NCBI RefSeq assembly: GCF_026914185.1
Contig: NC_070564.1
Coordinates: forward strand, 7,316,001 to 7,380,000
Reading direction: 5' to 3'
DNA length: 64,000 nt
DNA from: Puccinia triticina
Taxonomy: Eukaryota > Basidiomycota > Pucciniomycetes > Pucciniales > Pucciniaceae
Below are positions 1-10,749 of the stretch, in pieces. Each line of letters starts with the position of its first letter. Position 1 is the first letter of the stretch. Position numbers and translations under genes: made by a program. Below the pieces are notes generated by a model, which worked only from the letters and a program-made list of their open reading frames with translations, did not search any database and was not told the DNA's origin.

Positions 1-340
1 TGAGCAAGGTAACAAACAAGCAAAAACAAATGTACATGCTTTTGGAAACCAGATTGACTGACCAATGATCATAATTGGCAGCCCTTGTAGATGATGCTTG
101 AGACTCCACATTGGAATTCTTTCATTGGGGAAGAATCTGGTTGCCACAGGTTCCTGGTCCGGCTGTGCAGCATCTGCACATCTTGCTGGACAGTGGAAAG
201 TGCTTGCGTGAGGATCCAAAAGCTCAAGGATATAAGACATACAGTATTCACAGATACAAGTATTGCTAATGTAGCATCCCCTCAAAAGCTTAATAGTCTT
301 TAGAATATTGATTCAAATTGTGGGTTGGGCTGAGAGGGGA
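1..340. other. Flank left of the MULE, no gene seen
   Basis: AT-rich sequence with only short unsupported reading frames. It ends in the left copy of the 9-bp target duplication (ATTATATAG, 341-349) of the adjacent MULE. I see nothing else here. Confidence 0.5.
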
Positions 341-349
341 ATTATATAG

Positions 350-385
350 GGGGTGAATGATTTTTACAAACTGTGTTTTACAATG
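350..385 (+). repeat. Left terminal inverted repeat of the MULE
   Basis: Starts GGGGTGAATGATTTTTACAA. It pairs with 5817-5852 on the opposite strand and is preceded directly by the 9-bp duplication at 341-349. Confidence 0.85.
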
Positions 386-941
386 CTACCCCATTGTAAA
401 GCGGGGGCATTGTAAAAATGCAAAAATACATGCATTTAATTAGTTTTACAATTTATGTCGTCCCAACCGCGCAATGTAAGCTCACAGGATGTAAATTACA
501 TTTTGTAATTCACACCCGGGTGACCTGTAATCTTTACTTTTACGGTCTGCGCTGTTACATTGCATGTTACAGTGCATGTAAACCTGTACATAACCTACCA
601 AACAATTAGTATTACAATACCTTAGCTTACAACCTCTCAGACTTGCAGCCCATCCAAGCTCTGGGAAGCTTATCTCACCCCCCTAGATAGCTTATATCTC
701 CACAGTGACGGCCTAGGTTAGGGCTTGACACAACCATCTTCCAGCTGGTCAGTCGAGAGATTCTAGGTTTCTTTGTCAGCCTGATCGATCACTTTTTTTC
801 GGACTTTCCCACAGGTATCAACAACCTTAATAGAGCTCCTGATACGCTAATAGACATCAATCCTGATATATTCCAATAATCTGCACGCCTAATACCTGAT
901 AAGCTATAACCTTGCTTATTCCTTAATACATATCCTTTGAT

Positions 942-3900
942 ATGGCGGCCATGGCCCGCAAAAAGAAAAACACCGCCCGCAACCCTCCTCCCACTCCTCC
1001 TCTCAATCATCCGACATTATCTGCTACCCCCACGATATCGGCGCCCAAAATAGTGAAGACCCCCGCAATATCCATTCCCAATTCCGGAAACACACAGACT
1101 TCCAAAACCTCCGCCCACCCTGAAATTGAAAAGCCGAATCCTACCGAACCTGAAGACGAGCCAAACTGGCAGTACCCTACCGCCATGGATGAAGGCTTCA
1201 ATACTTTTATTGATCATGGTTGCCGGTTAGACAGGCAGGGGTATCCGCTTTACCCGAATGGATCTACCACTTTTGTCCTCACCGCCGGTACCGAGATTGT
1301 GAATTTTGGATCGGTTGGGTTCACCAAGAGATCCAGCAACGACACCAAGTCCGACGAGTGGCAAGTCACGCGATATTACTGCCGTGGTGTTTTACGATGC
1401 GATGAGAATGGTTGTGATTATGCTGGCCCCCCGCCGACTGGACACGGTAAAATTGAAGAGCTTCTCAGCACGTAAGTCCTTAGTTCCCTCTCATTCATTA
1501 CAACATCAGGACTGAATGCAAACTTTTTTCTTCATTTCAGTAACCCCTCATGCAAAGGGCTTGCAGGTTGATGCCCAGGGAAGATCCGCTGGCAAAGCTG
1601 CTCGGGAACTCAATGTCAATTTGATATCCACAAGAAAACTGGATGGGGTCTCCTCCGACACCGAGGTAATCACAATCATCGGTGGCCATCGTCAAAGAAA
1701 CCAGACCCCTTGGCAAAGAAGGATCTAGTTGAAACTGTCAAAAAAAATCCTAAGGCATCCGCGCTCCAGCTCAAGGTTTGATTTTTTTGTTTCTGCCCAG
1801 CTCCCCCTCCCTCCAATTTCATTTCACCCAGATAAGCTGACCTTTAAAATATTTTCCGATCAAAATATAGATTGGTAAAGCCGGTGGGCCTGGCGAGCCA
1901 AGTGACAGTGTTGTTAACATCCATGAATCCCTCGGCCACTCGGACCGGCTTCGTCACCTTCGTCGTCAGATACTTCAGCAGATCGATTTTGGTTCAGGGA
2001 AGGGTGTTAATGATAGTAGTGATAGGTTCATGCACGACCTTTTTCAATGGCAGCTGTTGAGTAATTTTATTTTTGAATCGATTTGTCTACATTTACATTT
2101 GCTAACTTTACAATCTAATGATCTAATTTGACAGGAACGGCATGGAAACCATATCGATTGCGTGCAACGCAGGACATGAACACATCACCTTCCAGACTGA
2201 GTGGATGTCTCAGAGGCTTCTGGATCGTCGCGAAGACAACAACAATCTGTACTCGGGCGGCTTGATCTCGGACGTCACTTACCGCTTCTTTGCCACAGGT
2301 TATCTGCTCACAACCTCCATGTACTGCGACGAAATTTCTCGATGGATTCCCGTCCAGCTCAGCTGGATACGTGGGCTGAGTGAATCGTACTACAAAGTCC
2401 ACTTCTCTGTCCTTTTCCGCCAATTCCTCATCCCCTCACTCCTGCAAAGCGAGCGCGAGAACATGGCGCGAAGTGTTGTGGATTTCTCCAAAGCTCAACA
2501 ATCTGGATTTGTGGCGGCGTACATGGATGTTTTTGGCGAAACCAACCGTGAGGAAGCCATGAAGAAACTGAAGGGATGCCGCGAGCACTTCCGACAATCA
2601 GTGACAAGGGTCAAGCGGAACCGGGCGGTCATCATGCCTGATGAGCAGGTTAGTTCTGGTTTGTTTTCTTATTTGAGACGTCAACACTAGCTTACATTTA
2701 ATCTCACTTTAGGCTTTATTTGAAGCCAAGTGTCTCGCCCTGCTGCAGCCGTGTGAAAAAGGTGGGCCAACCCACAACGAGAGAATCGATGAGATGCGGC
2801 GCAGATTCCCCAAGGTCAAGGCTTGGCTTGACTGGTGGACTATGGCCGATGTCGAATCGATGCTTTTCCCCAGCCGCCGCAAGATGCTCGAGGACTGTCC
2901 TAACGGCAATGATCAGCTCCCAAGTTCTACTAATGCTCAGGAGAGCATGCACCGAGTCTACTACATGTTCAGTTAGGTTCGGTTCCTCGTCTTTTCATCT
3001 TAAATCTGGTTTGGAGATAAAAAAAACGCTGACTTGATTGATTGATCAGTTCTGGAAAGAAGGCTTTGATTCCAGGTTTTGCCGAGCTCTTTGCATTTGT
3101 CAAAGCTTTGGAGAAGGACCACGAGCTCACTATGCGTGGCATCTCCATCCGGTATGGGATCAAGCCAAAGAACCAGCAAGACATCGCCCACTCGATTGGT
3201 TGGATCAAACCTACCAAGCGGCAGAGGGCCGCAATGAACGATGGGCGCCCTCCAGACACCACCCAAGCCCTTGTCAATCATCCAACCAAACGAGTAAAGC
3301 TCGGCAGGCCCCCAAAATCTCTTAACATCAACAGGGCGATGCACACAACTTTCATGTCGTACGCTGCCTCAAAGGATTCGCTAACACGGAATCAATGTTG
3401 GTTGGCGGCTGCGTTGGACTCCCTTTATGCAATCTACAGCCCTCTTTGGCTCCAAAGCCCCGGCGGGAAAAATACCAGTCTATTCCACACTCTTGTCTCC
3501 CATTTTACTTCCCGGACCACCAATGAGCTCATCCAGAACAAGAATCTCAAATCGATCCTCACTCGTGGATCAAACAAACTATTCGAAGCGGCTAGGAGCC
3601 TCCATCCTGACTCCTTCATCCCGGGTTCCTTTGCATCGTGCGATTTCTTCATGGAAATCATCTTGGATCCAAAAACGAACTCGTCGGAGGTCCTCAAGAG
3701 TCTGTTTTCCATTCAAGAAACTCGAGAATTCTCTTGCCCCCGGAAGATTCACAAGAAGCCAATCGATCATCCCCGAGGAGATCGCCGCTTGGTGGCCCTA
3801 AAGGTCACTAACTCTATGTTTGAAGCCAATGCGATCAACTGCGCTGACGCTGGGCTTCTGATCACCCGGTGGTCAACTTCTGGACTGGCTGGAACTTCCG

Positions 3901-5330
3901 GTCTACAATGCCAGAGTTGTGGTGCCGAGCGATCCAAAAAACCCCGTCGAAGTAAGCCTTTGGAGTGTGAAGACAATCCCTCCCCCAGCAACTTCCTAGA
4001 ACAAACATCAATCATCTCATTCCCCGATGGCAAATCACCCCCTCACCTTTACTTTCAAATCAACTCGGCAACAATCATCGATGAACAGAAACAGGTTGAA
4101 TTCATGGGTGAGATGAATTGGCCTTTCAAGCTCACCATATCGGGGGAGGTATACACACTCATGTCGCGAGGATATTGGGGAGATGGTCACTATTGGGGAA
4201 AGGTACTGCGAACCGTTCGAGGAGTTACCGGGATTTGGCTACACAATGACCGTGTGAATGCCGGCTACGCTCAGATGGTCGACACCGTCCCCGGAAAGAT
4301 CAGTGGAGCTCACCCAAATACCAGCTGGCTTCTTTACTCGCGAGAGTGGACGGACGATGAAGCTAGTTTTGTTGACCAAAGTATTGAGAGGATCCGCCGC
4401 GATAACCCCACAATCTCCTCGGGTTTTCCTTTCACACACATGAAGAGCCTGTTGAAAATATCTTACGATGGTGAAGCTACCGTGGACTCTTTGAAACCGG
4501 CCGAACCGGCGATCATCAGAAACAAATCTACCAAGAACCTGAAGGAGAAAATCTCGGACTATTCATATGATTCCCAACATTCCAGCTCTGACAATTCCAG
4601 CGAAGATTCCACTGAGGTTAGCGGCGAAGAAACTGGAGAAGATTCCAGTGAAGATGGTGAGCAACATGATGCTCCAGGCGATCCTTTGAGTCCACCAAGC
4701 AAACCAATCAAGATCCTTCTTCGTCTGAAGAAGGCTCAGCCGGTTTCTACCAAGCCGAAACCTCAATCCGAAGAAGTGGAATCTCGTGCACCGATGATCA
4801 ACCCCACTGAAAAGCTCCCAGCCCGGCGTGGCCGCCCTCCAAAGGTCCGCCCGGTTGTTCAGACTGCTCAGATTGGCGACCCTTCCCATCCGGACCACAG
4901 TGATCATGACACCGGACCCAAACACCCAGCTTGTGACTGTGCCTCAGATAATCAACCAATGCAGAAATCCACAGCTGCAAATAAACGGACCGGGAAGCGA
5001 GGACGACCTAGGAAGGAGGCTGCTGAAGCAAACCGGTTGAACTTTGTGTCTGCCCCGTTAAACGATTCGGATTGGGAGCGCATTACGGCACGCGCGGCTG
5101 CCAACTGGAAATCTCACTGGAACATCGAGAAAGAAAAGTATGCGGTGACCCGGAAAAATCAACATGCTCAATCGGCCAGCCAACCAGCACAATCGGTGAT
5201 TGGCAAGGAGGATCAACCTCATCAAATGGCGAGCCAACCTGCACCTCGAAAAGGTGCAGGTGGGCCATTGGCGGCGAGACCGACAAGAGTAGGGTTGCGC
5301 AGGTCCTCGAGGGGTACCACAGGTGTTTGA
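942..5330 (+). pseudogene. GCM zinc finger - MULE transposase - ubiquitin-protease-like fusion, multi-exon, one stop
   Basis: Likely exons are about 942-1471, 1541-1775, 1871-2060, 2135-2649, 2714-2975 and 3053-5330. The first two encode a WRKY-GCM1-type zinc finger (Cys residues near 1373-1411, then a His-x-His near 1677). The next encode a MULE DDE core: a DVTYRFF motif near 2270, VDFSKAQ near 2480, and the conserved GC..H block near 2574. The last exon ends the transposase and then shows a C19-like peptidase: a Cys box NQCWLAAALDSLY with Cys at 3396, a GDGHYW box near 4182 and HNDRVN near 4242. AT-hook-like GRPPK/GRPRK motifs follow near 3304, 4821 and 5001. The codon at 1569-1571 is TGA inside the zinc finger, and the junctions after 2060 and 2975 fit the frame only if one base was lost at each donor. 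Domain calls are by motif. The transposase call is firm, the peptidase call moderately so. Confidence 0.75.
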
Positions 5331-5816
5331 TTCGCCTGTTTTGATTTATTGTGCTTTCTTCTCCCCATCATTTCTCCTCCGCCTCCTTGCTTTTTACTTG
5401 GGCTTCTTTTTAAGTCATCTGATTTCACTATTGTTCTCCCTCTGATACGTGGCGGTTTTGCTTTGTTTTGATTTTTTTCTTGGCCATAGGGCCTTTTTTT
5501 GCAAGGCAATGCAAAATTGCCCGCCTGCGGAGGGATATGTAATTTTACATTACTTTTTTTACAATGGGCCCCACTTGGTAAAGCAATTAATTTGCAAAAT
5601 TAATTGTTTTGCCTCTCTGGTGCACCATTGCAATTTCTGGGCGTGGTAAGAATGACATGGTAAATTTGTACATAAAAAGGGATCATGTGCAAATCTACAA
5701 ATTAGTTTTTACATTCTCTGGTTTTGCAATGCCCTCAATTGTGAGCAATTTTGTAAAATTATTTGTTTTGTGGATAATGTGTAATTTTGCAATGTTATCA
5801 TTTTACAATGTCCTTA

Positions 5817-5852
5817 CATTGTAAAAGAGGAATTGTAAAAATCAACAGCCCC
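5817..5852 (-). repeat. Right terminal inverted repeat of the MULE
   Basis: On the minus strand it reads GGGGCTGTTGATTTTTACAA and on. It is followed directly by ATTATATAG at 5853-5861, matching 341-349. Confidence 0.85.
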
Positions 5853-5861
5853 ATTATATAG

Positions 5862-6692
5862 CAAGCTTAGGGATTGATTTGGAGCCACATTTAGTGCTAT
5901 GTTTGAGCCAGTAGTGCTGAAATGAGATTGTTTGTTGAATTACAAGCAGAATGTTGGATTGCAGGAGGATAAACTTACAAGCCTATTACAGTTCTAGTGC
6001 CACTACCAGTGTGTGGTGGATACACCAGCCTGTTGATGTTTTTTTTTTCTCTCTCTTTCAAGTGTGTGTGTGTGTTGTGTGCCAGATGTTAATCATTGAA
6101 ATTCATCTCTAAAACTGATATCATTAAGCAAGAGGAACTTAGGCCTCTTTAATTATCATCAAGCAACCCTTTTCCCTGTGCACACCCAAGACAATCTGCT
6201 TCATTGCAACCAATCAGAGATCCAAAGACTCTGGGTAAACTTGTTTTTTTACTCAAACCCTGCACTCAAATTCTATTACAGATTAAATTCAATGTACAGT
6301 CACACTGATGCACTGTGAAGGTGCAAAAAAGACAGTGTTTTAGACTCTTGTTGAGTTCTTTCAGCAATCTATTTGACAGTTGAGTAACTCTTTCTTGCAG
6401 AGATATAATGTAACTCGCTATTCATCATGCTTGGGTAACTCCTCAATTGACCTTCAGCTTATGGGGCAGAAATTCAAGCAATTTCACTGACTTGCACTAC
6501 CAAAAAACCATCTTTTTTTTAAAAAAAAAGAAAAATAATGAAAGGAGAAGAAAACATTCTCAAGGCTTGTGTAAAAAAAATCTCTATTACTCAATCATAA
6601 CAAATGTCTGTAGAACGTGGTAGATTTTTACATATTTACATGTTTTTGTAAAAATCACCAACAATATCTGAACTGCGATTTCTCATTGTTCT
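5862..6692. other. Intergenic spacer downstream of the secreted-protein gene
   Basis: AT-rich sequence with homopolymer runs (about 6039-6075, 6508-6535) and a short TG run near 6062. It includes the likely 3' untranslated region of the minus-strand gene that ends at 6693. No gene or RNA recognised. Confidence 0.5.
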
Positions 6693-8360
6693 TCATTGAG
6701 CTGGTGTTTGCGGACCTTCGTGTTCTGCTGGCTTCGGAGGATCATGCGATGCCGTGCTAGATGGTGCCGGGGTCTGAACGTTTTCGGGCGTAGGGCCAGG
6801 CGATGGCGTAGGTTTAACGGGGTCGGGGTGAGGTGGATTGGTCGTAGGACCAAGCGATTCCTCAGATTTTGGGCTCGTACGGACTGGATCCGCCGCAGGA
6901 TCAGGCTTTAACGCAGGAGTGTGCGCTGCCGCCGCGGGATTAGACTCAAGCACAGGAGTGTGAGCTGTTGCTTCCACTGGCTTGGACTCTGGAGCAACCT
7001 TAGCCCGACCGAATTTTCTCTTGAACCAATTGATCAGTTTTCTGTACCAAGGTAGCTTCGACTTCGTGCTCCCCTGAGCGGCAGCTTCGGCAGCTTCGGC
7101 AGCTTCGGCAGCTCTGGCGGCTTCGGCAGCTTCGGCACCATCGTGAAGGGCCCCTGGCGTGCGCGGCGGCGCATTCCGGATGTGTTCCTTGAGAGCTTCA
7201 TAAGCCTGTTTCACCTCGGGTTTATCTTTGAGAGCAGCTTTGATATGTATATCTTCCAGGTCTCTGACTGTTGAGACACCACTCGCCTTCGCTTCCAAGC
7301 TCTCTCGGACAAAGGGCTCAAATAAGTTGTACACATGGGCAAACTCCGCCTCGTTCATGAGATCTGATTTTCCAGCGGCTACAGTCCGAGCGTAATCGAT
7401 CATCCCCACCATCCTTGGCACGTCGTATTTTTGTTCTTGCCATTCTTTAACAAGGACTGGCTCGAATCCGAGGTCGTGGTGTCTTTCTATCATGCCATCG
7501 ACAGCTGCTATAACCCCACGTCGGCGTTCATACTCCTGGGGCGTCAAATGGCGAGTTTTGATTTCGTCCAGTATTTTTTTGCCCCTTGTTTCTAGCGCTT
7601 GGAGATCTTTGAATACTGTGACCTCTGTAGCTTCCCGCTGGAAATCCGAGTAAGGCTTGTCCAATCCTAGTATTTCTCCATATTTTTTCACCGTATTTAG
7701 CGGTTGGCCTGTTCTCCTAGCAATATTTCTGGCTTCTTTCCCCCACTCTCTCGCTAGCTTAGCTTGTTCGGATTGAAACATGAGAACGTTGTACCTTCTA
7801 TCAAATTCCTGTGGTGGTATTTTCTCCTTGAAGTATTGTAATAGAATTTTGGCATCTCTTGTTTCCCCTGCATTAGTACCCCTTAGCACATGCTCGACTT
7901 CAGGATTGTAGAAGACGTCTATGGGCCCTGTATGATCCGCAGAAAAGCTTGAGTAGACCTTTTCGACCGTTTTGTAAGGCATCGTTGAATCCCTTTCTTT
8001 TAAATATATGGCTAATTCTGGACCATCTTTACCTTTCACATTCAATGGTTTAGCTGGTATCAGTTTTTTTAATCCGTTTCCCCAATAGTCGAGGAGCGTC
8101 ACTGGCGGCTCTACTTCGGGGCGATAGCCCTTCAAATCCGATTCAGGCTTAGGCTTGTTGGCCATGAGATCAACTGGAGCCGTCGGATCGTTTTTTAAAT
8201 GCGAGCCTCCTAGTGGATCCAGGTGAGGTGTGTGGGCAGCGAATTCTCCACCACGTGCAGACTCCGCGCCAAGCTCGCCAATTGTTCGCCCAGACTGCAT
8301 CGGAAGAGAGAGATGCACCCGAACCTGGGCAAGAAGAAGCAGCAGGAAAAGGGACGCCAT
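6693..8360 (-). CDS. Predicted secreted protein of unknown function, 555 aa
   Basis: A single uninterrupted frame of 555 codons starting at 8360. Residues 1 to about 18 (MASLFLLLLLAQVRVHLS) form a typical signal peptide, so export is likely. The middle, about residues 70-390, is charged and looks helical, with no family I recognise. An Ala/Glu repeat (about residues 407-430) comes from a 9-bp tandem repeat at 7081-7140. It is followed by a basic aromatic patch, WYRKLINWFKRKFGRAK, and then by a Pro/Ala/Thr-rich tail with two AHTP repeats. There is no transmembrane segment after the signal peptide. Size, secretion and lack of a recognised domain fit a candidate effector or wall-associated protein, but that is inference. 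The gene is intronless and stands alone between two transposons. Confidence 0.8.
   Translation of the reverse strand: MASLFLLLLLAQVRVHLSLPMQSGRTIGELGAESARGGEFAAHTPHLDPLGGSHLKNDPTAPVDLMANKPKPESDLKGYRPEVEPPVTLLDYWGNGLKKLIPAKPLNVKGKDGPELAIYLKERDSTMPYKTVEKVYSSFSADHTGPIDVFYNPEVEHVLRGTNAGETRDAKILLQYFKEKIPPQEFDRRYNVLMFQSEQAKLAREWGKEARNIARRTGQPLNTVKKYGEILGLDKPYSDFQREATEVTVFKDLQALETRGKKILDEIKTRHLTPQEYERRRGVIAAVDGMIERHHDLGFEPVLVKEWQEQKYDVPRMVGMIDYARTVAAGKSDLMNEAEFAHVYNLFEPFVRESLEAKASGVSTVRDLEDIHIKAALKDKPEVKQAYEALKEHIRNAPPRTPGALHDGAEAAEAARAAEAAEAAEAAAQGSTKSKLPWYRKLINWFKRKFGRAKVAPESKPVEATAHTPVLESNPAAAAHTPALKPDPAADPVRTSPKSEESLGPTTNPPHPDPVKPTPSPGPTPENVQTPAPSSTASHDPPKPAEHEGPQTPAQ
7081..7140 (-). repeat. 9-bp in-frame minisatellite coding Ala-Ala-Glu
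   Basis: Repeats of GCTTCGGCA (plus strand) inside the 555-aa gene encode the run of alanine and glutamate. The unit is a multiple of three, so copy-number change would keep the frame. Confidence 0.85.
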
Positions 8361-9589
8361 ATTTGAATCCTAAAGGCCTTCCGATTGATAAACTACGGAT
8401 GATCGAGCGATTTCGGAAAATAGGAAATTACAAGTACGAGTGAATGAGTCTTGGTGTCCAGTGAATAATGATGAATGGATTGAGATTACTGTTATCCCTT
8501 GGTATTTGTTTTGGATTATCTTTTGATGATGTCTAATGAGCCCAGACCGCTCTTTAAGGTTGAATGAAAAAATATGAGTGGAAAAGAGGAATGTATTGTC
8601 TGGGTGAATCCGAACGAAAGAAGGAGGGTGGGTTGATAAAATGAATGGCTTTTTGTCACGAAATGTATGGAATTTGCAAGGAATGTTTGAATCTGCAAAG
8701 AATGTACTGTAGCGGCAGCCTGGTTTTTAAGAAGTATTCCAAGTGCTCTAGTGTCATAAAAATAAATGAAGGTGTTTATAAGGGATAGATGTTCGTTCTG
8801 TGGCATTGTGGAGACATTTTATATTGCGGAAAGCATGAGGGCCGAAACCTGATTGTGCAAGCTGTCTCCTAGTGCGCATGGCCGATCCCGGGAGTTATGT
8901 ATCTATCTCGGGTCCTAGGTCCCCGTGTCGCATCAGTCTCTCGACCTAGTTTCAATGTCTGGAGACCGGCGGCCGAGCCTTCATGAACTCGGGCCTCGAC
9001 GGCTACCCTAGGAACGGTTTAAAGGATAGTTATGTTTCGATGTGCCTCCTTTTCAGTTTTCCTGGAATCGATATTTAATATGTAACACGAAAAAAATGAC
9101 AAGTGTTACGGATTCATTTGCATTTCTCTATGTCTCAAAAACTCACGCCCCGTCTGGGCTCCAGCTCGGTTGGCAGCATCCGGGCAAATCAAACCGTATA
9201 GACAATGCGGACTCACGGAGGCCTAGCGACTCGACTTACTTCACCGAGGGCAACATCCCTCACCTTGCTGATTCTACTCGCATGTCTACCATCCCTAACC
9301 AGCTCCTGATTCTGGATCCGATCTTTCACCCTCGGCCACTCGTCCTATGAGTTTGAACGACGAAACTCCTCGGTCTTTCTGTTTTGTACATTCCTACCCA
9401 ACCCCGATCGAATTTTCCGATGTAGCAGAAGAGAAGTGGATGGAGAAGATGAGAAAGACTCAGAAGGAGATGATGATGATGTTGAGCAACAACTGCATGA
9501 CTTGCTCGTGTGTTTAAGATACTCTAAGAGCAGATGTGGACAAATTAGCATTCTTGTTGGGTGACATAAAATCCTATCTCTTTAATAAT
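8361..9589. other. Promoter side of the secreted-protein gene and spacer
   Basis: Contains the upstream region of the minus-strand gene starting at 8360. Open frames at 8516-8806 and 9042-9350 show no recognisable domain and are not supported as genes. No repeat structure was identified here. Confidence 0.4.
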
Positions 9590-9592
9590 TAA

Positions 9593-10526
9593 GAGCATCT
9601 CCAGCAGAGCGGGGATGAGACCCGCTACCTATAGCCGGCCGGGACCACCTTTCACACACCTGTCTCAGCTGTTCAACAGCAGCTCCACAGCAGACTGGCA
9701 ATCACGCCGGGGGTGGATAGCTAGATTGCCATGCAGGACGACACAACTGTGATGGAATTCGATATCTCCAGCATGGATTTAGTTGATTTACTCAACTTCA
9801 TTGTTATATTTTCATTTTTTCTCTCACTCACTCACAATCTATTCAATTTTGAGATTTCACAGTTAAATTTTCAGAGCACAAAAAAGCAAGTGAAATGTGA
9901 GATAAATAAGCAAAAGCGAGTGAAATGTGAGGTAAATAAGCTTCACAATAGACAAAAGATCACATGAGATTTTGATGAGCTTAAGAGTTGGAGGGAATCA
10001 AGCCAAGACGTTTGGCAACCTCTTCTTTTTTAACGGTGTAGAAAGAACGAGAAATAGGATCCAAATTTGAGAGATCAGCAGCAGTACGTAGCGGTAGCGG
10101 TAGCAGTTGTAGCGGTAGCAGTAGCAGTCATAGCGGTAGCGGTAGCAGTCCCAGCAGTGGATTTTTTCGGCCTTGATGTTCTCTTTTTTGCAGGTCCGTT
10201 CCTTTCTTTGGTGGGTTGAAGCAGTTGAATTTCTGGAGAGGGTGTTCTCGGTGGCGGACTACAAGCAAGATCTTCAAGCATTGGGTCAATCATGTTTTTG
10301 GCGCGGTGGTGACGAGTGGCGAGTAGGTGATGGCGAAGTGGCGAGTAGGTGATGTGTGGTGTGTAGCAGCCTCTGTCGCGGGTGGCGATGGGATGGGGAA
10401 AGTAGCCGGCCGCGGTCTGGGATGGGATGGACTTGGATCAATCAAAGGTCGTTTAGGGGGTCTGCTGGACCCCGGAAATGTTGAGCGACCTGCCAAACAA
10501 GTCCAAAACTCGCGCGGTCCAAGCTC
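9593..10526. mobile_element. Degenerate PIF/Harbinger-type element abutting the intact one
   Basis: It begins GAGCATCTCC after a TAA (9590-9592), the same terminal sequence as the intact Harbinger element. Its right end is GAGCTTGGACCGCGCGAG read on the minus strand, followed by the TAA (10527-10529) that is also the left target duplication of the intact element. The last 90 bases resemble the subterminal region of the intact element. A minus-strand frame at 10075-10293 starts like a short Harbinger accessory protein and runs into a low-complexity repeat, but no transposase is present. Probably a non-autonomous relative. Confidence 0.55.
10079..10165. repeat. Imperfect GCGGTAGCAGTA minisatellite
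   Basis: Tandem hexamer and dodecamer repeats of GGTAGC/AGTAGC, inside the degenerate Harbinger-like element. The minus-strand frame reads it as Ala-Thr repeats. Confidence 0.7.
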
Positions 10527-10749
10527 TAAGAGCATCTCCAACGGAGCCGCTGTCGCGCGACCTGAGTCCAACTTTGGCGGGCCGGAAGGCATTTTTGGCC
10601 TCCAGCGGACCCGCCAAAGTTCGCGGGGGTGGATGAAACCCGCTCGAGGCTGCCTCTTTTGGCAGCTCTGGGCAAGCCGCCATCGACACCACTTCCCCAA
10701 CATATCGACCGCTCAACCGCAAAATCATACGACCTCGACTCATCACACC

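Larger units (their letters stand above)
350..5852 (+). mobile_element. MULE (Mutator-like) DNA transposon, 5.5 kb, complete ends
   Basis: Both ends are visible. Identical 9-bp direct repeats ATTATATAG lie at 341-349 and 5853-5861, the length expected for Mutator-like elements. Inside them the termini are inverted repeats: 350-385 and 5817-5852 agree at about 27 of 36 positions, including the shared blocks TGATTTTTACAA and TTTTACAATG. The first and last few hundred bases are crowded with short TTACAATG/CATTGTAA-like words (about 360-610 and 5520-5840), which look like subterminal transposase-binding repeats. The single gene inside (942-5330, plus) encodes a GCM-type zinc finger, a MULE transposase and a ubiquitin-protease-like domain. 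The gene has a stop codon, so this copy is probably not autonomous, but its ends look competent. Confidence 0.9.

Noticed and set aside
8516..8806. Minus-strand open frame of 96 codons upstream of the secreted-protein gene
   Set aside because: Low-complexity Phe/Leu/Ser composition, no domain, and it lies where the promoter of the downstream gene should be.
9042..9350. Plus-strand open frame of 102 codons
   Set aside because: No recognisable motif, no splice partner, and typical spacer composition.
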